From contig NZ_CP109090.1 of the NCBI RefSeq assembly GCF_035917575.1, positions 4,960,001 to 5,024,000 on the forward strand: a stretch of 64,000 nt of DNA, given 5' to 3'. Made by a program: the position numbers and the translations under genes. Numbering within the stretch: position 1 is the stretch's first letter; every line of letters begins with the position of its first letter. This document shows, in pieces, positions 50,567 through 63,488 of this stretch. The notes under the pieces were generated by a model. It was given only the letters and a program-made list of their open reading frames with translations, did no database searches and had not been told where the DNA came from. Source of the stretch: Streptomyces sp. NBC_01788 (GTDB lineage Bacteria; Actinomycetota; Actinomycetes; Streptomycetales; Streptomycetaceae).

Positions 50567-50851
50567 CCGTCCGGGGCTGCGCGCCGGGCGCGCAGTTCGT
50601 CCCGCCGAAGACCCGATACCCGGAATACATGCCCCAGGAACGGATTTCCGGCGTGGTCAGAGGCTGTTGCTGTGCCACCGGCGGACCGACCGTGGCCCGC
50701 ACGGGTGTTGCCCTCGTACCCCTCGCTCACGTCCTGCCGCCCCTCGGTGACGTTCGATCAGTCCCGGTTGTCACTCCGGGAGTTGGTACCGGCCCTGCGC
50801 CTGTTGCGGAGGACGATCCTACGGTTCCCGCCCGGGGGCGTATCAAGGGTC

Positions 50852-51544
50852 TCATGAGGCCACGCGCGTGGGGGTGCGGTCCCAGTCGTCCGGCAGTGAC
50901 GGTACCTCCCAGGCGGGATCCGGGCGCCACTGCTGCCAGGACTCGCTGAACGGCGGCCGCCAGGCGCGGATCGTCTCCACCGCCTCGCGGCCCGAGGCCC
51001 GGATCCGCTCGGCGAGTTCGGCGTCCACCAGCCCGTCCTGCTGTGCCTGAGCGAACTCGTCCTCGTCCAGCCAGTGCCAACTGCGGTCGGGGTGGACGGA
51101 GATGTCAAGGAAGTGGTCCTCGGAGTCGACCCCGCCCACCCAGCGGGCCAGCGGTTCCTCCAGGTTGACGTACCAGTTCTTGAACCGCCAGCCGGGCTCC
51201 CAGAACAGCCACACCGACCAGGGCTCGCCGGGCCGGGCCAGCTTCAGCACGCCCGCGCCGGACCAGCGGTCGCGCCGCACGGTGCGCGGCTTGGTGTAGC
51301 GCGACGCGAGCGGCTCCAGGTGCACGGGTGTGCCGTCGGCGAGCACGGGTCTGACACATTCGGTGCCGGGCGCCATCCACACGGCGAGCAGCTCCGGGTC
51401 GTCCCGCACGACGGTCACGGGCCGCACGATGTGGAAGCGCGCGCCGCCGTTCTCCCGGTACCGCCACAGGATCTGGCTGCCGGGGGTCCAGGGTGCCGTC
51501 GCACCGCCCGTCGTCGCGCGTGCGGTCGCTCCGTCGTGTGCCAT
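50852..51544 (-). CDS. DUF402 domain protein (Ntdp-like nucleotide phosphatase family)
   Basis: A 230-residue protein of the DUF402/FomD family: GSQILWRYRENGGARFHIVRPVTVVRDDPELLAVWMAPGTEC, WFWEPGWRFKNWYVNLEEPLARWVGGVDSEDHFLDISVHPDRSWHWLDEDEFAQAQQDGL. Related proteins (Ntdp, SA1684-type) hydrolyse nucleoside di/triphosphates, using the Asp/Glu cluster seen in VDSEDHFLDIS. No signal peptide. Downstream of fumC in the minus direction, 72 bases away. The exact substrate is unknown. Confidence 0.82.
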   Translation of the reverse strand: MAHDGATARATTGGATAPWTPGSQILWRYRENGGARFHIVRPVTVVRDDPELLAVWMAPGTECVRPVLADGTPVHLEPLASRYTKPRTVRRDRWSGAGVLKLARPGEPWSVWLFWEPGWRFKNWYVNLEEPLARWVGGVDSEDHFLDISVHPDRSWHWLDEDEFAQAQQDGLVDAELAERIRASGREAVETIRAWRPPFSESWQQWRPDPAWEVPSLPDDWDRTPTRVAS

Positions 51545-51616
51545 GGCCGAATATTAGGTGCCCGGGGCATCCTCCGCCGTGCGGGACGGCATCGTTCACG
51601 CTTGGGTGGCACGCGG

Positions 51617-53002
51617 TTACGGCTGCGTCATCCGCAGGACGTCCAGCGCCTGGTCGAGTTGTTCCGTCGTGAGCAGTCCGCGCTCGACGTAGCCGCCCTC
51701 GACGACGACCTGACGGATCGTCTTCTGCTCGGCCAGCGCCTTCTTGGCGACCTTCGCCGCCTCCTCGTACCCCAGGTACTTGTTGAGCGGGGTGACCACG
51801 GACGGCGAGGACTCGGCGTACTCGCGGGCCCGTTCGCGGTGGGCGACGATCCCGTCGACGGTCCGGTCGGCGAGCAGCCGGGACACGTTGGCCAGCAGCC
51901 GGATCGACTCCAGCACGTTCTTGGCGATGACCGGGAGCATGACGTTGAGCTCGAAGTTGCCGGCGGCGCCGGCGGTGGCGACGGTGGCGTCGTTGCCGAC
52001 GACCTGGGCGCAGACCATGAGGACGGCCTCGGGGACGACCGGGTTGACCTTGCCGGGCATGATCGAGGAGCCGGGCTGGAGGTCGGGCAGGGAGATCTCG
52101 GCGAGCCCGGTCCTGGGCCCGGAGGCCATCCACCGCAGATCGTTGGCGATCTTCGTCAGTCCCACGGCGATGGTCCGCAGCTGGCCGCTGGTCTCGACGA
52201 TGCCGTCCCTGGCGCCCTGCGCCTCGAAGTGGTCGCGGGCCTCGGTGAGCGGCAGCCCGGTCGCGCGGGCGACCTCCTCGATCACGGCGGCGGAGAAACC
52301 GGGCGGGGTGTTGATGCCGGTGCCGACGGCGGTCCCGCCGAGCGGCAGCTCGGCCAGCCGGGGCAGGGAGGCGTTCAGACGCTCGACGCCGTACCGGACC
52401 TGGGCGGCGTACCCGGCGAACTCCTGGCCGAGGGTCACGGGCGTGGCGTCCATCAGGTGCGTCCGCCCGGACTTCACCACGTCGGCGAACTCCTCGGCCT
52501 TGCGGGTGAGGGCGCTCGCGAGGTGGTCGAGGGCGGGCACCAGGTCGCGGGTGACGGCGGCGGTGGCGGCGATGTGGATCGACGACGGGAAGACGTCGTT
52601 GGAGGACTGCGAGGCGTTGACGTGATCGTTGGGGTGCACGTCCCGGCCCAGCCGCTCGCCGGCGAGGGTGGCGATGACCTCGTTGGTGTTCATGTTGGAC
52701 GAGGTCCCGGAACCGGTCTGGAACACGTCGACCGGGAAGTGCTCGTCCCACGTGCCCTCGGCGACCTCGGCCGCCGCCTCCCGGATCGCCTCGGCGACGT
52801 CCTCGTCCAGCACCCCGAGCCGCGCGTTCACCGTGGCCGCGGCGCCCTTGATCCGGGCCAGCGCCTCGATGTGCGCGCGCTCGAGCCGCTGCCCGGAGAC
52901 GGGGAAGTTCTCCACCGCCCGCTGCGTCTGGGCACGCCACTTGGCGTGGACGGGAACCTGGACTTCGCCCATGGAGTCGTGCTCGGTGCGGTATTCGCTC
53001 AT
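51617..53002 (-). CDS. fumC: Fumarate hydratase, class II
   Basis: A 461-residue homotetrameric iron-free fumarase. The signature [17 protein letters not shown] (residues about 325-342) and the active-site strands [14 protein letters not shown] and [14 protein letters not shown] are diagnostic. It converts fumarate to malate in the TCA cycle. It follows the class I fumarase gene by 100 bases on the same strand; the space holds a GCCCCCGGCGGCTGCCGGGGGC hairpin (53057-53078). Carrying both types is common in Streptomyces. Confidence 0.96.
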   Translation of the reverse strand: MSEYRTEHDSMGEVQVPVHAKWRAQTQRAVENFPVSGQRLERAHIEALARIKGAAATVNARLGVLDEDVAEAIREAAAEVAEGTWDEHFPVDVFQTGSGTSSNMNTNEVIATLAGERLGRDVHPNDHVNASQSSNDVFPSSIHIAATAAVTRDLVPALDHLASALTRKAEEFADVVKSGRTHLMDATPVTLGQEFAGYAAQVRYGVERLNASLPRLAELPLGGTAVGTGINTPPGFSAAVIEEVARATGLPLTEARDHFEAQGARDGIVETSGQLRTIAVGLTKIANDLRWMASGPRTGLAEISLPDLQPGSSIMPGKVNPVVPEAVLMVCAQVVGNDATVATAGAAGNFELNVMLPVIAKNVLESIRLLANVSRLLADRTVDGIVAHRERAREYAESSPSVVTPLNKYLGYEEAAKVAKKALAEQKTIRQVVVEGGYVERGLLTTEQLDQALDVLRMTQP

Positions 53003-53104
53003 ACCGCGTACAGCGCGGGCGGCGGTGGGGATGTTCCGGCGTTGGGCCGGACGGGGGGAGCCCCCGGCGGCTGCCGGGGGCTCCAGGGCTGTGCGGGGAC
53101 CGGC

Positions 53105-54772
<1,668 letters not shown>

Positions 54773-54941
54773 CTGGCCCATTCCTCACTCGGCAGACGGC
54801 TGCCCGCCGACACCGGCGGGCGACAACCAGCGTAGAACCTGCCACCGACGGTGAACCTGTGAGGTCCGGCTCAGCGCGGACCGGCGCGGTGCGCGGCGCG
54901 CCCGTCGTCCACACCCCTAGTCGCGATCTATCGCGTTTCGG

Positions 54942-54954
54942 TACCCTGCTGCCG
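54942..54954 (+). promoter_or_regulatory. Candidate -10 for a leaderless DUF1707 transcript
   Basis: TACCCT (54942-54947) lies six bases before GTG 54954, with no Shine-Dalgarno sequence. The AT-richer context (CGCGATCTATCGCG palindrome at 54922-54935) may hold -35 and operator. Confidence 0.4.
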
Positions 54955-55649
54955 TGGACCTTCAGAAGCAGACCGAACCGCGTACGGCCGCCGCCCCTGT
55001 CGCCGAACTGCGTGCCTCGGACGCCGACCGTGACCGTATCGCCGACATCCTGCGCGAGGCCCTCGCCGAGGGCCGTCTGAACGCCGACGAGCACGCCGAG
55101 CGCGTCGAGGGGGTGCTGAACGCCAAGACGGTCGGCGAGCTGGAGGTCTTCATCCAGGACCTGCCCGCCGCCCATCAGGGCCCTGTGGCCGCCGCGTACA
55201 CCCCGGCGCCGAACCGGCCGATGGCCGGCGCGATACCCCCCGTCGCCGACGAGAACGTGGTGGCGGTGTTCAGCCAGGCCAGCCGCCGCGGCCGCTGGCG
55301 CCCCGGGCGCCGGGTGCACGCGTACGCGGTCTTCGGCAGCGTGGAGATCGACCTCAGCGAGGCGGTCTTCGAGTACCAGCAGGTCGTGATCAAGGCCGTC
55401 TCGGTCTTCGGCGACGTGCAGGTCCGCGTCCCGGAGAACGTGTCGCTGCGCGGCACCGGCGGCGGCGTCCTCGGCAACTTCGAGGTGATCACGCTGGACT
55501 CGGCCGATTCGGAGGCGCCCGTCGTCTACGTCGACGGCTGGGCCGTGCTGGGCAACGTCGAGGCGCGGCCGAGGCGGGGCAAGCTCGTCGCGGACATCCT
55601 CGACCGGGTCCACCGCAAGGTGGACAAGCATCTGCGCAAGCACATGTGA
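54954..55649 (+). CDS. DUF1707 / cell-wall-active antibiotics response domain protein
   Basis: A 231-residue soluble protein. The N-terminal DUF1707 (about 20-70) reads LRASDADRDRIADILREALAEGRLNADEHAERVEGVLNAKTVGELEVFIQDLP. A Pro-rich linker follows, then a beta-helix-like domain (about 120-215): RVHAYAVFGSVEIDLSEAVFEYQQVVIKAVSVFGDVQVRVPENVSLRGTGGGVLGNFEV and GWAVLGNVEARPRRGK, as in LiaF/VraT-type proteins. There is no membrane segment, unlike many relatives. Possible role in envelope stress sensing. It is between the fumarases and the WhiB-like gene. Confidence 0.85.
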   Translation: MDLQKQTEPRTAAAPVAELRASDADRDRIADILREALAEGRLNADEHAERVEGVLNAKTVGELEVFIQDLPAAHQGPVAAAYTPAPNRPMAGAIPPVADENVVAVFSQASRRGRWRPGRRVHAYAVFGSVEIDLSEAVFEYQQVVIKAVSVFGDVQVRVPENVSLRGTGGGVLGNFEVITLDSADSEAPVVYVDGWAVLGNVEARPRRGKLVADILDRVHRKVDKHLRKHM

Positions 55650-55789
55650 CAACAGCGGTCGTTCGCGGACGCCGGCGGTCGCGGTCGGGCGGTTGGGAAC
55701 TCAGTGCATAGGCGCGCGTACAGCGGGTAGGCCTTGCTGCATCGTCTCTTGGACCCTCCCGCTCGCGAAGCCGTCGTCAGGAGAAGACC

Positions 55790-56167
55790 GTGCTGCAACC
55801 GCCGCATTCGTCGCTGCAGGTAGCTGCCGTTCCGGCCCAGCGGGCGCCGGCGCGTGACAGGGATCAGGACGCGCCGTGGCACACCGAGGCGGTGTGCCGA
55901 CGTGACGAGGCGGGCCTGTTCTTCGCACCCTCCAAGGAACCCACCGCCGCGCGGCTGTCCCGCGAGGAGGCAGCCAAACGCGTGTGCGCGCGCTGCCCCG
56001 TCATGGTCGAGTGCCGCGAGCACGCGCTGCTGCAGCCCGAGCCCTACGGCGTCTGGGGCGGCCTCACCGCCGCCGAGCGCCGCGTGGTCCTGGCCCGGCG
56101 CCGCCGCCGCGACGTGGAACTGAAGAAGGCGGCCCGCGCCACCGGCCGCATAGCGGCCGCGGGGTAG
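55790..56167 (+). CDS. WhiB family iron-sulfur regulator
   Basis: A 125-residue Wbl protein. Four cysteines (AVCRRDEAGLFF; RVCARCPVMVECREHAL) should ligate a [4Fe-4S] cluster, and GVWGGLTAAERR is the WhiB turn and C-terminal helix. A basic tail (ARRRRRDVELKK) may contact DNA. Start: GTG 55790 preceded by AGGAGAAG. Wbl proteins work with the principal sigma factor in redox or developmental control. By order it may correspond to one of the S. coelicolor wbl genes, not assigned here. Confidence 0.93.
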   Translation: MLQPPHSSLQVAAVPAQRAPARDRDQDAPWHTEAVCRRDEAGLFFAPSKEPTAARLSREEAAKRVCARCPVMVECREHALLQPEPYGVWGGLTAAERRVVLARRRRRDVELKKAARATGRIAAAG

Positions 56168-56215
56168 GCCCGTACGCCCGCGGATCCTCCGTACGCCCTT
56201 TGGGGCGGTACGCGC

Positions 56216-56249
56216 ATGGGGCGCCCCCTCCGCACGGGGAGCGCCCCAT
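56216..56249. terminator. Bidirectional terminator between whiB-like gene and glpX
   Basis: ATGGGGCGC (56216-56224) pairs perfectly with GCGCCCCAT (56241-56249), extended by a CCCC/GGGG pairing inside. It lies 49 bases after both stops of convergent genes (56167, 56298). Confidence 0.8.
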
Positions 56250-56297
56250 CGCCGTGATCGCCGCGACGGACCCGCGGCCGTGCTGCTTCGCGCGGTG

Positions 56298-57332
56298 CTA
56301 CTTCGCGCGGTCGAAGTCGATCGCGCTGTACGCCCGCAGCTTGCTCAGCCGGTGCTCGGAGTCGATCCGGCGGACCGTGCCGGACTTGGAGCGCATCACG
56401 ATCGAGTCGGTCGTCGCCGTCTCGGCGCGGTAGCGCACGCCGCGCATCAGCTCGCCGTCGGTGATGCCGGTGGCGACGAAGAAGACGTTCTCGCCGGAGA
56501 CCAGGTCGTCCGTGGTTAGCACGCGGTCCAGGTCGTGCCCCGCGTCGAGCGCCCGCTGCCGCTCCTCGTCGTCCTTCGGCCACAGCTTGCCCTGGATCGT
56601 GCCGCCCAGGCACTTCACGGCGCAGGCCGAGATGATGCCCTCGGGCGTGCCGCCGATGCCGAGCAGCAGGTCGATGCCGGTGCCGTCGCGCAGCGCCAGG
56701 ATCGAGCCGGCCACGTCGCCGTCGGAGATCAGCTTGATGCGGGCGCCCGTCTCCCGGATCTCCCTGATCATGCTCTCGTGCCGCGGCCGGTCCAGGATGA
56801 CGACCGTGACGTCCTCCGGCGTGGACCGCTTGGCCTTGGCCACGCGCTTGATGTTCACGGACACCGGAGCGTTGATGTCGACGAAGTCGGCCGCTTCCGG
56901 CCCGGTGACCAGCTTGTCCATGTAGAACACGGCGGACGGGTCGAACATCGCGCCGCGCTCGGCGGCGGCGAGGACCGCGATCGCGTTCGGCATGCCCTTG
57001 GCGGTCAGGGTGGTGCCGTCGATCGGGTCGACGGCGATGTCGACCTCCGGCCCGGTGCCGTCGCCGACGTGCTCTCCGTTGAAGAGCATCGGGGCCTCGT
57101 CCTTCTCGCCCTCGCCGATGACGACGACGCCGTTCATCGACACGGTGGAGACGAGGGAGCGCATGGCGCGCACGGCGGCGCCGTCGGCGCCGTTCTTGTC
57201 ACCGCGCCCGACCCAGCGGCCCGCGGCCATCGCCGCGGCCTCGGTCACCCGGACGAGTTCAAGGGCGATGTTGCGGTCGGGCGCCTCGGAGGGCACCTCG
57301 AGCTCTGAGGGCAGATGATGATGCTCGGTCAT
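56298..57332 (-). CDS. glpX: Class II fructose-1,6-bisphosphatase GlpX
   Basis: A 344-residue gluconeogenic phosphatase of the GlpX group. Visible motifs are [30 protein letters not shown] (metal-binding DPIDGTT) and GDGTGP-type pieces, plus [23 protein letters not shown]. It converts fructose-1,6-bisphosphate to fructose-6-phosphate. The class is usual in actinobacteria lacking class I enzymes. ATG 57332 has AAAGGTG upstream. Confidence 0.96.
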   Translation of the reverse strand: MTEHHHLPSELEVPSEAPDRNIALELVRVTEAAAMAAGRWVGRGDKNGADGAAVRAMRSLVSTVSMNGVVVIGEGEKDEAPMLFNGEHVGDGTGPEVDIAVDPIDGTTLTAKGMPNAIAVLAAAERGAMFDPSAVFYMDKLVTGPEAADFVDINAPVSVNIKRVAKAKRSTPEDVTVVILDRPRHESMIREIRETGARIKLISDGDVAGSILALRDGTGIDLLLGIGGTPEGIISACAVKCLGGTIQGKLWPKDDEERQRALDAGHDLDRVLTTDDLVSGENVFFVATGITDGELMRGVRYRAETATTDSIVMRSKSGTVRRIDSEHRLSKLRAYSAIDFDRAK

Positions 57333-57459
57333 CGGAGCGCACCTTTCTGATACGACGACGGCCGGATGAGGGTGTTGGCCCCGACTCTATCTCCGGACGG
57401 ACAGAATGAGCAGGGGACCCCACGGATGAGCGGGCTGAGCACCTGCGACGATAGGGGGC

Positions 57460-57984
57460 GTGGCAGGTTCGAACGGCAAGCAGAAGACGGTCCGGGACAT
57501 GATCCTCTCCCTGGGCCTGATCGGGATCGCGGCGGCGGTGATCTACCTCTTCGTCCCGCACGACACAAAGGCTCCCGACATCCAGCGGGTCGACTACAGC
57601 ATCGAGTTGACCACCGCACGCCGGGCGGCGTCGTACCCGGTGGCGGCCCCCGAGGGCCTACCCGACACCTGGAAGGCCACCTCGGTCCGTTTCCGGGCCC
57701 ATGAGAAGGAGCACTGGCACCTGGGTTTCCAGGATCCCGACGGTCAGTACGTGGCGGTCGAGCAGTCCGCGGAGAACCGCAAGGACTTCATCGACGCGGC
57801 CAGTGCGGGCGGGCACGCCACGAAGCTCACCGAGGAGATCGACGGCCGTACGTGGACGCGTTACACCGGCGGCCGCTACGACGCGCTCGTCCTGGAGGGC
57901 ACCAAGGGCTCCACGACGGTGGTCGCAGGCACGGCGTCCTTCGACCGGCTGACGGCGATGGCCCGAGCCCTGAAGACCTCCTGA
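57460..57984 (+). CDS. DUF4245 membrane-anchored protein
   Basis: A 174-residue single-pass protein of the DUF4245 family. A short basic N-terminus, one helix (MILSLGLIGIAAAVIYLFVP), then an extracytoplasmic domain: VDYSIELTTARRAASYPVAAPEGLPDTWKATSVRF, WHLGFQDPDGQYVAVEQSAENRKDFID, WTRYTGGRYDALVLEGTKGSTTVVAGTASFDRLTAMARAL. GTG 57460 may be leaderless, with a CGATAG-like -10 five bases upstream. Gene order glpX-DUF4245-xse is conserved in Streptomyces. Function unknown. Confidence 0.86.
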   Translation: MAGSNGKQKTVRDMILSLGLIGIAAAVIYLFVPHDTKAPDIQRVDYSIELTTARRAASYPVAAPEGLPDTWKATSVRFRAHEKEHWHLGFQDPDGQYVAVEQSAENRKDFIDAASAGGHATKLTEEIDGRTWTRYTGGRYDALVLEGTKGSTTVVAGTASFDRLTAMARALKTS

Positions 57985-58153
57985 CGGCCTGCCGCGGCCG
58001 TGGGGTGCCCGTGAGCGGGCCCCCTGCCCCGGAGGTGGCTTCTCGACGACCTGACCAGCGGGTTCCCCCGCCTTGAGGCGGGTTCTGTGGGCCACCTGGA
58101 CCCGAGCGCGGGCCCGGTCCGTGGGCTACCCGGACCCGACCGCGAACCCTGCC

Positions 58154-58393
58154 CTACCGGGGGGAGCCGTCCTTGGGCCCCTCCCCTTCCGTCTCCTCCG
58201 CGAGGGCCGCGTCCAGCCGGGCCCGTGCGCCCTCCAGCCAGTGGCGGCACACCTTGGCCAGTTCCTCGCCGCGCTCCCACAGCGCGAGGGACTCCTCCAG
58301 ACTCGTACCGCCCGCCTCCAGGCGCCGGACGACCTCGATCAGCTCGTCCCGTGCCTGCTCGTAGCCGAGCGCCTCATCCGTCTTGCTGGTCAT
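58154..58393 (-). CDS. xseB: Exodeoxyribonuclease VII small subunit
   Basis: A 79-residue Xse[57 protein letters not shown], the coiled-coil signature of the family. The tail is acidic. It is 9 bases downstream of xseA, which is co-directional, so the two subunits are co-translated. Confidence 0.95.
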   Translation of the reverse strand: MTSKTDEALGYEQARDELIEVVRRLEAGGTSLEESLALWERGEELAKVCRHWLEGARARLDAALAEETEGEGPKDGSPR

Positions 58394-58402
58394 CCGCCCA
58401 CC

Positions 58403-59611
58403 CTATGTGTCGACACGAACCGTGAACTCGCCCTCGGCGACCCGGGCCCGCAGGGCCTCGTCCGCCGTCACCTCTCCCGGGTCGCGGACCACGTGCCCGT
58501 CCGCCTTCTGGAGCACCGCGTACCCGCGCCGGAGGGTCGCGGCGGGGGAGAGGGCCACCACGCGCGCGTGCGTGTGCGTCAGCTCCGAGTCCGCGCGGTC
58601 CAGCAGGTGCCGCAGGGTGCGCCGGCCGCGGTCGAGGACCGACGCGATGTGGTCCTCGCGCTCGGCGATCATGCGGTGCGGGTCCTCCATGCAGGGCCGG
58701 GCGAGCGCGTGGGCGAGCCCCCGCTCCTCCCGCTCGACGAGCGCCCGCACGCACCTGCGGGCCCGGTCCCGCAGCTGCCGTACCCGCTCGTACTCCTCGC
58801 CGACGTCCGGTACGACCTTCTTCGCGGCGTCGGTCGGGGTGGAGGCGCGCAGGTCGGCGACGTAGTCGAGCAGCGGCGTGTCCGGCTCGTGCCCGATCGC
58901 CGACACCACGGGCGTACGGCAGGAGGCGACCGCCCGTACGAGCTGCTCGTCGGAGAACGGCAGCAGGTCCTCCACGCTGCCGCCGCCGCGCGCCACGATG
59001 ATCACGTCCACGTCGTCGATCGAGTCCAGCTCCTTGACGGCCTGCACGACCTGCGGGACGGCGTGCACGCCCTGCACGGGGACGTTGCGCACCTCGAAGC
59101 GGACCGCGGGCCAGCGGTGCCTGGCGTTCTCCAGCACGTCCCGCTCCGCGGCGGACGCCCGGCCGCAGACCAGCCCGACGAGCTGCGGCAGGAAGGGCAG
59201 GGGCTTCTTCCGCTCGGCCGCGAACAGTCCCTCGGCCGCCAGGGTCTTCTTGAGCTGCTCCAGCCGGGCCAGCAGCTCACCGACGCCCACCGGCCTTATC
59301 TCGGCGGCCCGCAGCGAGAGCTGCCCGCGCGGCGCGTACCACTCCGGTTTGGCGTGCACCACCACCCGCGCGCCCTCGCCGACCACGTCCGCGATCGCGT
59401 CGAACACCTGGCGGTAGCAGGTCACGCTGACGGAGATGTCGTGCGACGGATCGCGCAGCGTCAGGAACACCACGCCCGCACCCGGGCGCCGCGACAACTG
59501 CGTGATCTGCCCCTCGACCCACACCGCGCCGAGCCGCTCGATCCACCCCCCGATCAGTCGTGACACCTCACCGACGGGCAGGGGAGCTTCGGGGGACGTG
59601 GAAAGGGCCAT
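58403..59611 (-). CDS. xseA: Exodeoxyribonuclease VII large subunit
   Basis: A 402-residue subunit. N-terminal OB fold: [44 protein letters not shown]. The catalytic core has [58 protein letters not shown]. It degrades single-stranded DNA with XseB. ATG 59611 was chosen by homology; the open frame continues 176 codons upstream as an antisense shadow of ispH. Confidence 0.95.
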   Translation of the reverse strand: MALSTSPEAPLPVGEVSRLIGGWIERLGAVWVEGQITQLSRRPGAGVVFLTLRDPSHDISVSVTCYRQVFDAIADVVGEGARVVVHAKPEWYAPRGQLSLRAAEIRPVGVGELLARLEQLKKTLAAEGLFAAERKKPLPFLPQLVGLVCGRASAAERDVLENARHRWPAVRFEVRNVPVQGVHAVPQVVQAVKELDSIDDVDVIIVARGGGSVEDLLPFSDEQLVRAVASCRTPVVSAIGHEPDTPLLDYVADLRASTPTDAAKKVVPDVGEEYERVRQLRDRARRCVRALVEREERGLAHALARPCMEDPHRMIAEREDHIASVLDRGRRTLRHLLDRADSELTHTHARVVALSPAATLRRGYAVLQKADGHVVRDPGEVTADEALRARVAEGEFTVRVDT

Positions 59612-59710
59612 GACCGCGAGAGTAACCGCCCCCACCGACAACCCCCACCCCCTCGCCCACCACCCATGGGGCGATCTTCGAGCCGCGGCGGCGGCCTTAC
59701 GATGGGGGGC

Positions 59711-60718
59711 ATGACTGCTTCGTCTGGCCGCCGTGTCCTGCTCGCCGCCCCCCGGGGCTACTGCGCGGGTGTGGACCGCGCCGTGATCGCCGTCGAGAAA
59801 GCCCTGGAGCAGTACGGGGCTCCGATCTATGTCCGGCACGAGATCGTCCACAACAAGTACGTCGTGCAGACCCTGGAGAAGAAGGGCGCCGTCTTCGTCG
59901 AGCAGACGGAGGAGGTGCCGCCGGGGAACATCGTGATGTTCTCGGCGCACGGCGTGGCTCCCACCGTCCACGAGGAGGCCGAGCGGGGCCGCCTGGCCAC
60001 CATCGACGCCACCTGCCCCCTGGTGACCAAGGTCCACAAGGAGGCCGTCCGGTTCGCCAAGGAGGACTACGACATCCTCCTGATCGGGCACGAGGGCCAC
60101 GAGGAGGTCATCGGCACCACCGGCGAGGCCCCCGAGCACATCCAGCTCGTCGACGGCCCCGAGGACGTCGCGAACGTCGAGGTCCGCGACCCCTCCCGGG
60201 TCGTGTGGCTGTCGCAGACCACGCTGTCGGTCGACGAGACCATGGAGACCGTCGACGCGCTCCAGGACAAGTTCCCGCAGTTGCTCTCGCCGCCCAGCGA
60301 CGACATCTGCTACGCCACGCAGAACCGTCAGCTCGCCGTGAAGCAGATGGGCGCCGACGCCGACCTGGTGATCGTCGTCGGCTCCCGCAACTCGTCCAAC
60401 TCCAAGCGGCTGGTGGAGGTCGCCAAGCTCGCGGGCGCGCGCCAGGCGTACCTCGTCGACTTCGCCGACGAGATCGACGAGAGCTGGCTGGAGGGCGTCT
60501 CCACGGTCGGCCTGACCTCGGGCGCCTCCGTGCCGGAGGTCCTGGTCGAGCAGGTGCTCGAATGGCTGGGGCGGCGCGGCTTCGAGGACGTGGAGATCGT
60601 CAAGGCGGCCGAGGAGTCCATCATCTTCTCCCTGCCCAAGGAACTCCGCCGGGACCTGCGCGAGGAGGCGGCCGCGCTGGTCGCCGAGCGCCAGGGGTCC
60701 GGTACGACCCGGCAGTGA
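59711..60718 (+). CDS. ispH: 4-hydroxy-3-methylbut-2-enyl diphosphate reductase (IspH)
   Basis: A 335-residue iron-sulfur enzyme, the last step of the MEP isoprenoid pathway. The three cluster cysteines are in [25 protein letters not shown] and [11 protein letters not shown]. Active-site motifs: [17 protein letters not shown] and [17 protein letters not shown] 59711 lies 7 bases after a TACGAT hexamer (59698-59703) without a ribosome site, suggesting leaderless expression. The ATG at 59702 would add MGG. It links with uppS at 34548 as isoprenoid users and makers. Confidence 0.96.
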   Translation: MTASSGRRVLLAAPRGYCAGVDRAVIAVEKALEQYGAPIYVRHEIVHNKYVVQTLEKKGAVFVEQTEEVPPGNIVMFSAHGVAPTVHEEAERGRLATIDATCPLVTKVHKEAVRFAKEDYDILLIGHEGHEEVIGTTGEAPEHIQLVDGPEDVANVEVRDPSRVVWLSQTTLSVDETMETVDALQDKFPQLLSPPSDDICYATQNRQLAVKQMGADADLVIVVGSRNSSNSKRLVEVAKLAGARQAYLVDFADEIDESWLEGVSTVGLTSGASVPEVLVEQVLEWLGRRGFEDVEIVKAAEESIIFSLPKELRRDLREEAAALVAERQGSGTTRQ

Positions 60719-60735
60719 CGGTCCGTCGTACGCCG

Positions 60736-60747
60736 TAACGTGGGGCC

Positions 60748-60748
<1 letters not shown>
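60736..60748 (+). promoter_or_regulatory. Candidate -10 for a leaderless ppgK transcript
   Basis: TAACGT (60736-60741) lies six bases before ATG 60748. No Shine-Dalgarno sequence precedes the start codon; ispH ends 30 bases upstream. Confidence 0.4.
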
Positions 60749-61494
<746 letters not shown>

Positions 61495-61535
61495 GACGGC
61501 CGGGTGCGCCGCGCATGGACGGCGCACCCGCTGCC

Positions 61536-62063
61536 TCAGCCCGCCATGTGCTTGCGCATCGCCCGTCTCCGCGCCGCCCGGACCACCCGCCGCGCCAGTG
61601 CCGTCACGCCCGCGATCAGCGTGCCCGTGTACAGCCAGGGGGCCTGGGTGGCGAGCGCGGCCACCAGGCTCATCAGCTTGCCGAGGAACCCCGCGTCCCC
61701 GTCGATCACCGGCAGCAGGCCCACGGCGAACCCGATCGGCACCACGACGGGCGCGGTCAGCAGGTCGCCCTTGCGGACCCACAGCGCGGTCAGCGCGCAC
61801 ACCGGCAGGAACAGCACCCCGTAGACGGTGGAGCCGCCGCCGAGGAGCAGGTCGAGACCGCCCAGCAGGAACATGACGGCCCCGCAGAACAGCCCGGCGC
61901 CCAGACCGGTCAGCCGCGGACCGGACGGGCGCCGCGGCTCGGGCGCCGGGGCCGCCGCGGGAACGGTCGGACGCCGTGCCGCGGGAGGCCGCCGTGCCGG
62001 GGGCACCGGCGGCCTGTCTCGTCGCGGTCCGTGCTGCTGGTGTCGCGTCCTGTGCTGCTCCAC
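61536..62063 (-). CDS. DUF6542-like membrane protein
   Basis: A 175-residue membrane protein. The N-terminal 45 residues are basic and Pro/Arg-rich, then four hydrophobic segments: GAGLFCGAVMFLLGGLDLLLGG, TVYGVLFLPVCALTALWVRKG, APVVVPIGFAVGLLPVI, LVAALATQAPWLYTGTLIAGVTALARR. It looks like the DUF6542 group often found next to ppgK and ychF in Streptomyces. Start GTG 62063 has no strong ribosome site. Function unknown. Confidence 0.75.
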   Translation of the reverse strand: MEQHRTRHQQHGPRRDRPPVPPARRPPAARRPTVPAAAPAPEPRRPSGPRLTGLGAGLFCGAVMFLLGGLDLLLGGGSTVYGVLFLPVCALTALWVRKGDLLTAPVVVPIGFAVGLLPVIDGDAGFLGKLMSLVAALATQAPWLYTGTLIAGVTALARRVVRAARRRAMRKHMAG

Positions 62064-62227
62064 TGGACCAACCTAGGTCTGCTTATGTGGCGAATAGCCC
62101 GCCAGACACGCCGGGTGTCGCAGCCTGGCCAAGCGTTCGACCGTCGCGGGGGACCGGGTACGACACGCCGTAGACTGGTGGATCGGCCGCCTGGCCCACA
62201 GTCTCCTCACGTACGGGAAGTCGCAAC

Positions 62228-63316
<1,089 letters not shown>

Positions 63317-63363
63317 CCGGTGACTTAACACCACTTCGCTGATCTGGCAAACGCGCAGGTCAA

Positions 63364-63402
63364 ATGGGGTCTGACTCTTCGGGGTCAGGCCCCATGATTT
63401 TT
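63364..63402 (+). terminator. Rho-independent terminator after ychF
   Basis: ATGGGG (63364-63369) and CCCCAT (63390-63395) with CTGAC/GTCAG inside form a stem closed by TCTTCGGG, followed by GATTTTT. This is a classical T-tailed terminator 47 bases after the ychF stop. Confidence 0.88.
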
Positions 63403-63488
63403 ACCGTGCTGGATAGGTGCTGGATTTTCTGACCTCTCGTCACCTGTCATCACCCCTCATATCCGTACCGTGCTGGATTCGTGCTGGA
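63402..63488. repeat. Direct repeat of 23 bases
   Basis: TACCGTGCTGGATAGGTGCTGGA (63402-63424) recurs as TACCGTGCTGGATTCGTGCTGGA (63466-63488), with 20 of 23 positions identical and a 64-base period. Each copy also contains an internal TGCTGGA pair. An attachment-site remnant is possible but there is no integrase gene. Confidence 0.45.
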